A stretch of DNA of 64,000 nt from Rostratula benghalensis (lineage: Eukaryota; Chordata; Aves; Charadriiformes; Rostratulidae): the NCBI GenBank assembly GCA_013399305.1, contig VXAI01000645.1, forward strand, positions 65,767-129,766, in the 5' to 3' direction. The position numbers were made by a program, and so were the translations under genes. Positions 37,561 to 47,780 of this stretch are shown piece after piece; within the stretch, counting starts at the first letter, position 1, and each line of letters starts with the position of its first letter. The notes below the pieces were generated by a model, which had not been told where the DNA came from, did not search any database, and worked only from the letters and a program-made list of their open reading frames with translations.

Positions 37561-37840
37561 ATGTTCTGATTTTGTGGGGTCTTTCATTTCAAATTTGTTC
37601 TCCAGTCGGTATCCACAATGGTAGCAGATGTTTCATTAATGGCAGCTGCAAACAAAACAAAGAAATCAATTACAGAGATTAGAGAAGTCCTGATATTGGG
37701 CAGTAAAATAATCATAATAATAAAGACCCAATCACATGGGAGAGGCTGGTCACCTTAATAGTCTGATTTTACAGCAAAACTTACTTTGCAATAGCCAGCC
37801 AGGTCAAAATGTATTACCTATATCCAGATGTTTTTTGGGC

Positions 37841-38703
37841 ATCACAGTAATCACAGAATCACAGAATTGTCAGAGTTGGAAGGGACCTCTAGAGATCATC
37901 CAGTCCCACTCCCCTGGTAAAGCATGATTGCCCAGAGCACATCACTCAGGGCTGCATCCAGGCAGGTCTTGAAAGTCTCTGGAGAAGGGGACTCCACGCC
38001 CTCCCTGGGCAACCTGTTCCAGGGCTCTGCCACACTCAGCCTAAAGAAGATTCTCCTCATATTTGAATGGAATTTCTTGTGTTCCAGCTTGTCCCCTTGT
38101 CCTGTAACTGGGAACCGCTGAAAAGAGTCCAGCTCCAGACTCCTTCACCCCACCCTTCAGATACTTGTAAGCATTAGTAAGGTCTCCTCTCAGCCTTCTC
38201 TTCTCCAGGCTAAAGAGTCCCAGCTCTCTCAGCCTCTCCTCATCAGGGAGATGCTCCAATCCCTCAATCATCTTTGTTACCCTACGCTGGACTCGCTTCA
38301 GTAGTTCCCTGTCTCACTTGAACTGGGGAGCCCAAAACTGGATGCAGTATTCCAGTTGTGGCCTCACCGGGTCAGAGTAGAGGAGGAGGATGACCTCCCT
38401 CAACCTACTGGCCAAACTCTTCCCTATGCAGCCCAAGATTCCATTGGCCCTCTTGGCGACAAGGGCACACTGCTGGCTCATGGATAGTTTACTATCTACC
38501 AGGATCCCTAGATCCTTCTCCTCAGAAGTGCTTTCAAGCAGGTCCACCCCTAACCTATGTTGGTGTCTGGCATTCCTCCCCTCCAGGTACAGGACCCTAC
38601 ACGTGCCCTTGTTGAACCTCATTATGTTGTTCTCTGCCCAGCTCTCCAACCTGTCTGGGTCATGCTGGATGGTAGCACAGCCTTCTGGAGTGCCAGCCAG
38701 GAA
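37841..38703 (-). mobile_element. CR1 LINE, 5'-truncated, minus strand
   Basis: This minus-strand CR1 copy is about 860 bases long. It starts with the inverted tail ATCACAGTAATCACAGAATC, followed by the 3' UTR words AGAGTTGGAAGGGACCTCTA and TCCAGTCCCACTCCCCTGG. It passes through the ORF2 C-terminus (GCCTTCTCTTCTCCAGGCTA, TCCCAGCTCTCTCAGCCTCT) and ends at its 5' truncation near TTCTGGAGTGCCAGCCAG. It is the same general subfamily as the plus-strand copy at 7840. Truncation occurs just downstream of where the FADD motif would lie, so the catalytic site is absent. Confidence 0.95.
38041..38703 (-). pseudogene. CR1 ORF2 C-terminus, one in-frame stop then a frameshift
   Basis: On the minus strand a single frame reads GTPEGCATIQHDPDRLESWA, NNIMRFNKGTCRVLYLEG, STSEEKDLGILVDSKLSMSQ and [17 protein letters not shown]. 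It then meets TGA at 38314-38316 and continues in the same frame with [20 protein letters not shown] and [20 protein letters not shown]. In the copy at 7948 the residue at this stop is Arg (FKRDGELL), so a point mutation explains it. The frame is lost after RTRG, at about 38100, by an indel, and the tail ends at 38041. This is the best preserved CR1 coding remnant in the window, but it lacks the catalytic core. Confidence 0.93.
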
Positions 38704-38989
38704 AACACTGAAAATTCACAGTAACTTGCAGTGCAAATACAGTTTAAGAACCTCTTTCAGTGATCCCATTCCTTTCCTTATTACTTGCTGTAGGGTTGCC
38801 TGAACCAGTCTATTTGGACTTTTTTTAGTTGCCAGGACCAAGGAGAACGAAGCCTAAAAATTTGCAGAATGGAGTAGATGCAGGTATCCTTGTGAAAATT
38901 CTTATTTGTCCCTTATGAAATAATAGCTTAACTGAAGTTTGCTGGAAATAGATGATTATACCTCTCTATTGCAGTTGATTTTGGGTCAG

Positions 38990-39250
38990 CAGACATGGTG
39001 CCACCTAGGTGTAATCCCAAGTATTGTATTAAAACACAACTGAGGAAAGCATAGTGTATTAATATGCAAAAGTAATTAGCCAACAGCGTGATGATTCACA
39101 ACACTGTATCTACTATGTTTTCCAAAGTTCAGCTCCTGACCTTTTCAAGGTAAATATGATGCGATGGAAATGCAACAATTCATCTGCATTAAACTTTGGA
39201 TTCACTCATTGTACTTTCGGCTGGAGATTTGATGAGGTGTGTGAAAACTG
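38990..39250. promoter_or_regulatory. Candidate enhancer with POU and homeodomain-like motifs
   Basis: The stretch at 39057-39079 combines TATTAAT, an octamer-like ATGCAAAA and TAATTAG in one 23-base window. Further TAAAC and GCATTAAAC words follow, and CpGs survive in CAACAGCGTG, ATGCGATGG and TTCGGCTGG. It is repeat-free with no exon-like frame. The motif order would suit a developmental enhancer, but these motifs are short and occur by chance. Confidence 0.25.
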
Positions 39251-42200
39251 CTGTGCATGAGGAGGATGCACATGGCTGGAGAGGCTCCTGGTCTTCCCGA
39301 AGGTGCAGCTTGCCAATGTTCTCCCTCTCCCAAGCTCTGAGCTCAGCTCATAGGATACGCATCCTGGTATAAAGCCCAAATGAACTTGAAATATTGCAAA
39401 TTTGCTTTTCAGGGATATTCTTCTTGCTTAAATTCATGTTTTTCTTTGACATTGCTATGAATAACCTCATTTACTAGAATTAATCAAAAACAAAGACAAA
39501 AGAGGTGTGAATGTAGAAACCCAGACAGTTAATGAGGTGAATATATGCCATTTAACAGGGGGAGGTTTTTTGTGAGTTTCTCTAACCTGCACACTTGATT
39601 AAGTAATTCATCTTAAGGTTTATCTAGGTTTATTTGTTCTTCTCATTGCTACCTCTACTTATTCCCAAAGAATATCTGGCATTTGAGAAGGATGTCATTT
39701 TAATCAAAATTGCTGGGCAAAATTCTGAACTTATATACACTGCAGCACATTTAAATTAGCTCAATTTATGCTTTGTATATTCTCATATTACCTAGATCAA
39801 AAAGTCTCCTAATCCTACTGAACTGTGAGCTTTACTTTTTCTTCTATGCAGGCTAATGAAAGTTTTTCCAATGAGTCTGGGGAGATGTTATATTGTTTTA
39901 AGCTCTTCACAACTCAACCCCTACCTGCAAAAAAAAACAAAACCAAAACCCACAAAAACCCTCATACTCTAAATGACTTTCTAAAGCTGTATTTTTCTAT
40001 ATTGAAGGAGTTCTTATCCATGGATCATCTCAATTATTTGCAGTTATAGTCACGGGTTCAGCATTTGTGATGTGTCCTTACCAGGTATTCATAAATTGCT
40101 CCTTACTCTTAAGTAATCTTACATGATATTTTTCTTGATATTATTTATGGTATAGTATCATTTTCAGTAACATCTCAGGAAGTGTCAGCGTACACACACC
40201 CACAAATTTACACTGTTCTGCTTCCCAGTCACGTATGAATTAATTACTCAAATTTTATTTTGTTTCTGTTCTTCTTTATCACTGTGGCATTTTTTTTAAA
40301 GAAGCAGAACAATTAAATACAGGTAGCTGAGGTTCACTTGATTGATGCTTGTTAAAGTAGCAGTTTTATGGGACTGGAAGGAAGAGGTTAATGCTATGTA
40401 GTGATCAAAAATCTCTTAGTTCATAATTTATTAGCAATTTCCACAGACTTTTTTCTCTATTAATTCTGTCTACGGCTTTGCTAAATCTGTTTCGAAACTT
40501 ATGACTTTAAATTTCCTGTAACTGAAGTCATGTTCTGATAAACACTTATCTTTGAAAACAATGAAGGTGATGTATGAGGTAGAGGCACTGCAGGAGCTGA
40601 GAGGAGTCCCCACCAGTACCACAACTAAAGGGAGTGCTTTTCTCCAGTGAAGCAGTTTGTGTGATGATGCTGTAGACTAATCAATTATAATTTGTGAATA
40701 GGAATTTGGTGAGATAGGAAGGGGAGACAGAGACCCGATGACAGAGCACTTCTTTGGGATGGTGCTTTTTGGCTTTTGCTGGTTACAGCTTGTAGCTGTG
40801 GCATATAGAGGTGGGGAGTGAAAGCAAAGGACTCCTTCAGTGCTGGGAGAAGGCAAGGAGGGGCTTAGTTCTCATATGAGTGGGAAAATATAGTCCTATA
40901 ATGGAAGGTAAGTTTAGTTGATTATTTTTAAGAATGTTTTGTGGTCTATTTAGGGATGAAAAATGCAAAATAGTTTGTTTTATAGTTGGTTTGTTTTGGT
41001 GGATTTTTTTACCCCTAGTTTGAACACTTACTCATTTGTCTTGTGAATGGCATAGGGATCTTTTATTCAACTGATGCAAGTCCCTAACCTCTAGGGAAGG
41101 TTTCTTTTGCTTAGCATCTGCATTTGAAACAGATGACCTAGAGAGCAGTAGGATAGACATCTATGTTCCTTCCCTCCCTACTCAGTGTCTTAGTTTCCAA
41201 CAGTTGTCAGCATGGAGATTTTCTGAACCAGATGTGCCTCCTTTGCAGGCTCTGCAATTTGCCACCCAGAGGACAGAGAGGTACCACCTTCTTTGCTCCC
41301 CTTTGCTCCTAAACCCTTGCAGTTGGATAAAAAATGAACAGTCATTTCCTGAACACCCCTACCAATAACAACTGTATCATTATATGCTGCATAGTGGAGG
41401 CACCCAGTCATTTAGCCATTCCTTATACAGAACTGATTTTTCATGGTGTTCTTCTCAGAACCTTTCCTGGTTTTGCATGCTTCTTTTTACTTTTTAAGAA
41501 CTGTGAGAGAGTTTAAAACATAATGCCTGAGACACAGACAAAGTATGGATTTATTCAGCAGGATCATGATATCCTCCATCTTGTTCTCTACATCTCTCCT
41601 AATAATTCTTAGTATTTAGCTGGTCTGTTGGATTATTATTAATCAGTCAGATGACAGATCCATGAAATTACCTATTATAACCCAAACATCCCATTATTAA
41701 TTAACAACAGTGAGAGGAGTGGTAGTGGAGCAGGTTTTGTCTGTGTTTGGTGGGGCTTTTCCCCATGTGCATTAACATATTTTTCTACACTGGTCAATAA
41801 ACTGGGTGATGAAAGTCACTCAGTCCTGTAAAGAAACGCAGCTCTTCACATGTGGACCTCAAAGCTGCTCTTGTGAGTAATTTAGTAGATTTCCAGTCTT
41901 TCCAGATCCCTCCAATCTTATTTTCTGTGACCTATGTGGGTAGGGAGAAGAGAGTATTATTGCACCAGTGGCTGTCAGAAACAAGGCATCTAATTAAGTC
42001 TCTCTTTCTATGTGTGTGTTATTCTGTCGTGGGGAGGTAGATGTCAAGATAAAGAACAGCTAAAGTGAAAATAACAGTGGTTTTGTCTGGTTCAGCAGCA
42101 TTCCTAAAACAAACAGACCCCTTTTGTCCTTGTGGCTGCAGACACCATCTCCAAAAGCCGCTGTGCAATGGCAGGGTGGTAGCAGGGGGACATTCTCCCT

Positions 42201-42844
42201 GAAGTGATGAGGGGTTCTGGGGGACACAGGGAGCAGGAATTCCTCATCTCCTGCCCCTGAAGGAGTGATTTGCCAAACAGCCATCAGACCTGTATGGTCT
42301 TTTGAGAACTGCTGCCCATCTCTCAATTTTGGGGTTTTGCTGCATTTTTTTAAGGTATAGGGCTTAGAAAGCTACTCTGGGTTGTTCTATCTTTTTTATA
42401 CTAATACCAGCATAGTTGTATATAAAATATGTGCAAAGGAGTGAGTACGGGGTGTGAGTTGTTGCAATTAAGTCAGACTCAGCTATTTGCTTACAGGCAG
42501 TTCAAAACCCAATTTCTCACGCAACAGAGTTCAGGAAAGAGCTGCTCAGGAAACTTGCATCAAAGGTGCCTCTGAAATATTCTTGCATCATTTCCAATGA
42601 AATAGAGTTCATTAAGACTTTTAAAATCAGTATGGAAGAAGCATCACTGTAAAACAATTACCTGATAGTGCTTCACCACTTTTGGAACAATGTTTTGATT
42701 TTTTTCATTTTAAGGGGCTGTTTCTGATGAAACTTGTTTTGTCTATATAATAAAGATATTCAGAAACTGGAAAATTAGTTTACAGTGTTTGTTTTCTGGA
42801 AGCAAAATACCCTAATCTGTCTGTCACAACTTTATGACAGCTTA

Positions 42845-42870
42845 TTTTTTTTTTTTTTTTTTTTTTTTTA
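42845..42870. repeat. Poly(T) homopolymer, 26 bases
   Basis: An uninterrupted run of 26 T bases, the longest homopolymer in the window. Read on the minus strand it is an A26, but no AATAAA-like signal or gene-like sequence precedes it. A processed retrocopy tail is therefore not supported. Confidence 0.9.
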
Positions 42871-44669
42871 GTCGGGAAACACTGAAATATGTTTTCATTC
42901 CAAAATGGGAAGGAGAAAATTGAAATGACAAAATTGTCTTTGTCTCAGCTCATTTCTATAGGTAGAAATTCCTGGCATAGGCTCTGAGCTCCTGCTGAGG
43001 CTGTAGTCAGCAACTTGAGGCTTGCATGGTAAAAATATATTGTCAAGGTTTTAATGACATTAAATAAAGTAGTTCACCTCATTATCCTTCCTCCCAAATG
43101 ATTCATCCATATGACAGTAAAATGCCAGTGTATTAAAAAAAAATCATAAAAGGCATCATCTTATTTTAATGTCATCAAGGGGGTAAAATCAGTTTTAGAA
43201 GATCTGGTCAACAAAGAGATACCAGATTTGAATCCTGAGATGAGTTATGTTGCAACTCTCTTTGGCAATTTGCTACTGCAACTGAACTATTTCAAACAAT
43301 AAAAAACTATCTCTCTCAGTGTAAAAATGATCTCTCTGGAGTTAGGATGTTTGAAATAAGTTGAAAACTAAGATAATACAGCAGAAGAAGAGTCCTGAAC
43401 TTTGGGACTGATGAATAGCATCCAGCAGGCAGGGATATGCTTGCTGGGGTGCCAGGAGGATGCTGTGACCTTGGGCTGGTCCCCTGCTCTTAATAGCTTT
43501 CTGCCTGCACCACTTCTCCTACTGTTATCCTGCCACTTTACTCCAACAGGTGATGCTTAACAGACAACCTTTGGTGTCTGTTAAGCCAAATTCCCAAATT
43601 ATTACCAAATTTCCTCAATTAAAACACCAAAAAAATCCAAACAAACAAACCAAAGCTTCCATAAGAAGATTAAGAAAACTATATAAAGGCTGAAGTGCTG
43701 AAATACATTGACAGGAGACAGTATGGGATAACCACAATAACCTTTACTTCTCTGTTCACACCTAAAGGAAGAAAAGGACTGACTTTAAAACATCTCATTC
43801 CCAACATTGTTAGTGAATAAAAAAACTCCATCATCTTATGGATGGGTGAGGAGGGTCTCCCCCTACATTAAGGTAGTACAATATGAGTGCAACTACATTG
43901 TAAGTTCTACATTGACTAGCAACCTTCCAGTAAAGGTATTTCATGAAAACGCACAGAGTCAATTAGGTTTAGTTTTTAGGGATTTATTTATGAATCATTC
44001 TGCTTAGCTGCAGTCTCTGTTGCAGGCTTCAATGTTGCTATAAAATTCTCTCCTCTCTGAGGAGATTGGCTACCAAAAATAGGTATGATGATTCTGATTA
44101 GAGCAAAAACTGGAACTTGATAAACTTAGAAAGAACAGTTATACGATGTACTGGCATGTAATAGTAAATGATAGAACCTGACGACTCAGGAGGTTCCTTG
44201 GAATGCAGTATCCCATGTCCCTAAATTTATCTTGCACTTGACATTGAATTTGTTGTTCAAGTGCTGCCTTGTAATCTATTTTAAAGGCCTTTCTAAGTCT
44301 GTCAAGCACTTTTCTCTGTCTAGACATGCAGACAAAGTGCTGTCACCGACAAATATGACATGTCTGTTTAGCCCTTTTCCAAACAATCTTATTAATTGTC
44401 GTTTCTAAAATAGCTCAGCAATTTTTCACTATGAGTTTCTCATTTGGGAGTAAATTTTATACTTATATTTGCTGTGGGTTTGTCAATCACTTTCTGAATG
44501 ATAGCATAATATTCACTCTTCTTACATGATTATTTTGTTTTCCTAATTGGTTCCTCAGGAAATACTTTTTCAATTAAATACACTGGCTTTCAGATGAACT
44601 TATTTACAAAACAGACTTCACCATCCATTGTTTAACACTCTTGATACATTACAATAGATGAGAGAAGAA

Positions 44670-45120
44670 CAATTTTCCTTAGTAGAAGCTCTGCTGGCTT
44701 GGTCTCGTAGCATTCTCATTTTTGTGATTTTGTCTTAATTATTGTTCAAAAAACTTTTCTGAGGATTCAGACTTTGTGGCTCTGAGAATTCCCCCGTTTC
44801 CCTTTTTGGGAGGAAAGGGCAATATTTCCTACCTTACCATTCTGTGTTTTTTAATGAGCTATTCTGTATTCTTAGTTAGAAACGGTGGTTATGCTTCTGA
44901 GAGATCTCCTGGAGGGATGCCATCAGTCAGGTGACATGCTGCTCTTTAATTTATCAGTTTAATTTTCCTACTCTTCTTATTTTGACAGCTCAGCCTGACA
45001 TAGCCTGCTCTTTATTTCCTGATAAGGGTAGGACTTGGATAGGTATCTTGGCTGTATTTTCCATGGTGAAGACTGATATTGAATCTGTGGTGTGCCATAA
45101 TGCTGTTTCTAATGTCTACA
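44670..45120 (-). mobile_element. Ancient CR1-type LINE relic, minus strand
   Basis: Degenerate but ordered words match the reverse complement of amniote CR1-type ORF2. They are TTAGTAGAAGCTCTGCTGGC, GAATTCCCCCGTTTCCCTTT, then GGGATGCCATCAGTCAGGTG, GCTCTTTAATTTATCAG, GGATAGGTATCTTGGCTG and TGGTGAAGACTGATATTGA. The last phrase encodes SVFT on the minus strand (family FASVFTxED), followed by KIP, the linker between endonuclease and RT. This is a more N-terminal part of the element than the relic at 19120-19640. It is far older than the avian CR1 copies, and no frame survives. The limits are approximate. Confidence 0.65.
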
Positions 45121-46309
45121 AGTTCACTTCTTTCAGCCTGTCTTGCTGTATGATTTATAGTCAGGTTCTGCATGGTTCTGTCAAATTCTAATTTGGCTGT
45201 AGGTTTCTGAAAAGTCTGTTACATCATAGCCCTATTGAACTGCCAGGCAATGCAGTTAAGTAGTTTCTGCTTTGGAGCTGTTGGCTTCAATATATGGACA
45301 CTTGGGGCTTCTTTCCCAATATGGATATTACATCTACTCTTATTCTATTCCCTTTGCCAATAACCTGATCTGTGACTTCAGGCCGTCCCTCTCCATTTTG
45401 TCCCCAGTGTCAGAGCTGTCCTCCCTGAGAGACAGAGCTACCCTCCCAGATCTGATGTCTCTTGCAGGTGTCTGCCTGACCCAAGCTCTACCTGACTCCT
45501 GTCAATGTTTCTCTTGCTCTGAATCTAAGCAATGTCCCAGAACTTGAAAACACTCTGTGCCAGCAACCTGGTTGCACTTTGGTTTAAGGTAGAGACCTTA
45601 TCTACCTCCTCTAAGATCTAACAGACTTAAAATACCCTCCTGTGCACTGCCCTCTCAGGTGTCCATTGGTTCCTTGTGGGACACCTGGTGTAACTTTTCT
45701 GGTTCCTGACTCTGGAAGCAAAAACACGGTTGTGGGCACACTGGGTCGAAGCATTTGCCCCATCAGTCTGAACCTAAGTATCCCACTTTTCCTGATATGT
45801 TGTGCTATCATGATGTTGTAATTGCTCTGAAACATTTTTAAAATGCCTGTTTTCTTTTTTTTTTTAAATACGGTCATATTATTTAATATCAAATGCTTAA
45901 ATAAATAAATAATGGTTTAATAATAAAGAATGGCCCCTTCATAAGTAGAAAACAATTGTACAAAGAGCAACTTTTAATGGGAAAGTCAGTTTTATGCCCA
46001 TAGCCTATGTGAAAACAAGATGGCATCATTTCCTGCAAAACCTATTACTGTATAGGGAGATTGTCACTTATCCCAACACAGGCTGTGCAAAGATCAATGT
46101 TTACCCTTCTCTGAATCACATATAAAACAAATGATGTGAAGAGAAGATTCACCATCTATTTAAAAACACTGGTTTCTATTTTGGACATAACATGTAAAAT
46201 TTCTGTTTAGCAATTTCAGTTAATTGTTAGATTAACATTTTTGGGAACAGATTGCAAACTTCAAAATGGAAAAGATCATTTTAGGGAGGGAACCAAGGCA
46301 GCTGTCAGT

Positions 46310-46570
46310 GAGCAAAAATTAACATAAATTTGCATAACAGATGTACAGTAAGGTGTCTATGACAGACAATCGCTGAATATTAATGATACAGACCACGACA
46401 TCATTTGCGTAAATGCTGTCTGCTGGGTATTGAAGCTGCTGCGCTATTTGCAGAAGACAAAGGAGCGCAGAGCTGAACAGATGCACCAAATACATCGATG
46501 CATCTTAATTTATGACATCCTCATGAAAGACCTTGTGGTGCGATTTCAGGTTTTATTACAAATAATTTGG
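46310..46570. promoter_or_regulatory. Candidate enhancer with exact POU octamer and SOX/TCF-like site
   Basis: The block contains an exact octamer ATTTGCAT at 46328-46335 and TGAATATTAATGATAC near 46374-46389. It also has ATTTGCGTAAATG at about 46403-46415, ACAAAGG (SOX or TCF/LEF-like) at 46457-46463 and ATCGATGCATC near 46496. CpGs are retained in ATCGCTG, CCACGACA, TGCGCTAT and GAGCGCAG contexts. It is repeat-free and has no exon-like frame. Among the stretches reviewed this is the densest mix of developmental factor motifs, but the call is motif-based. Confidence 0.3.
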
Positions 46571-46719
46571 AGATAAAGGAACTAAGTAATTATCCTTTCC
46601 ACTACAGTCAGTTCTTTCAAAGGGGAGGGAAGCTTACTTGTGACAACCATTGTGATGATTTTTTTTTGTGGAAAGCCTCTTTAAAAAAAAATACCCCCAT
46701 TACAAAGAGTCAAATATTC

Positions 46720-46870
46720 ATCATTATTAAAAGATTAGCGCATATTAGCATGCTTCATGGGACTTGCCACCTAACGTACCATCAACGCCGCGACTGGAGT
46801 CCTCCAACAGACAATGCATTTCAACGACTCTCTCTGCAAGGAGTAAAACTGGAGAAAAAGATAGAGTGAC
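46720..46870. promoter_or_regulatory. CpG-retaining block next to the 46310-46570 candidate
   Basis: Within A+T-rich DNA, about 75 bases hold five CpGs: GATTAGCGCATATTAG, CTAACGTACC and CAACGCCGCGACTGG. An octamer-like ATTAGCAT lies at about 46745-46752. CpG survival in a bird genome suggests low germline methylation or constraint. It may form one element with the preceding block. A 100-codon frame at 46567-46869 spans it but resembles nothing known. Confidence 0.25.
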
Positions 46871-47229
46871 ATAAACTGTTTAAAGAAGAATTACCAACAT
46901 GATGCTTGAGGTGAATCCCAACTAGAGTTCGTCCTCTGTCTATTGTGCTCTTAGTCCTTGTTAAAAGCTCCAGGTACAACTGCAACCATGCAAAGATTTA
47001 GAGGTATCTGCTCCATGTAGAATATTCTTACTACAGCATTCCTGCAGCTGGGAAAACTGATGTAAGTTGTATGCTGATAACAGCAAAAAGTGGGATATTT
47101 TGGGTCCTGACTGCATAAAGCAGTAATGTTAATGAGTGAGGAAGGGATAAATATAAAAAAAATAACACCCCAAATCTAGACTTGTAAGCCATGTGTACAG
47201 AAAATCATGCAAGCCAGGGGATGCTTCTC

Positions 47230-47780
47230 TTTTCTGTTATTAATTTATCTGGGCCTTAATGGATTCCTCTCCAAGCCCATGCTACCATAAGAAAATGAAT
47301 TGCTGACATGATGGATCTGTTGGTAGCACATATAGAGTTTTATGCACATAGTGTTCAATTTCGTTCTTGTCAGCTAATCAGCAGCAGCCAGACTTTTTAT
47401 TTCAAGGGATTTCCTTTTCCCCTTTGAACGGAGAATATAGCCCAGTAATCACTTTGCAGAGGCACTGTGTGAGCTGTTATTTCCACCTGCTTTTTCCTCA
47501 GAATCTCTATCAAAGCCTTAATCCACTAACCTGATAAAATCCTTTCAAGGTCCTGTAGGGCCCATTGTGAAATTGTTCATCTGAACGGATTGTGAAATAA
47601 CATGAAAGTTACCATGTCCCAAAAAGAGCCATATGGTGATTATTTTAATGGATGCTTACTGTATGCCCAGAAGGCAGTTAACATGTTATTTCACATTTTC
47701 TGTGAAAGAATGGAATAACTGCAATCTGACACTCTTCTGTCCAATTTTGCACCCAATGTCTTTTACAGAAATGCAGCTTT
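47230..47780. promoter_or_regulatory. Candidate conserved noncoding block
   Basis: A repeat-free stretch with TTATTAATTTATC, GCCTTAATGGATTC, CTAATCAGCAGCAG and CTTTGAACGGAG words and few homopolymers. The suggestion rests on its texture and on adjacency to the motif-dense 46310-46870 region. Confidence 0.15.

Larger units (their letters stand above)
28974..37840. other. Noncoding unique sequence, no gene recognised
   Basis: The stretch holds a T12 at 32263-32274, a G-run with C-runs and a CpG cluster at 33357-33571, G-rich runs near 34031-34053 and a (TTTC)n tract at 34582-34604. Open frames at 31474-31878, 32389-32760 (minus) and 32750-33139 are 120-135 codons long but match no family I recognise. 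Motif-dense candidate regulatory blocks lie at 29420-29760 and 37000-37560. A block at 35555-35790 is more G+C-rich than its flanks but was not identified. Confidence 0.6.
38704..44669. other. Noncoding unique sequence, no gene recognised
   Basis: The stretch holds A/C-rich low-complexity tracts at 39929-39960 and 43628-43653 and a 26-base T-run at 42845-42870. A POU/homeodomain-like cluster lies within 38830-39250. No coding gene or young transposon was recognised. A minus-strand frame at 44139-44327 is Lys/Arg/Gln-rich but unrecognised. Confidence 0.6.

Noticed and set aside
38390..38803. 137-codon open frame, plus strand
   Set aside because: It is the antisense shadow of the minus-strand CR1 ORF2 remnant.
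42845..42870. Poly(T) run as a minus-strand retrocopy tail
   Set aside because: Minus-strand sequence leading into it shows no polyadenylation signal or gene homology.
47325..47345. U6 snRNA-like word AGCACATATA
   Set aside because: The match is about ten bases and the rest of U6 is absent.
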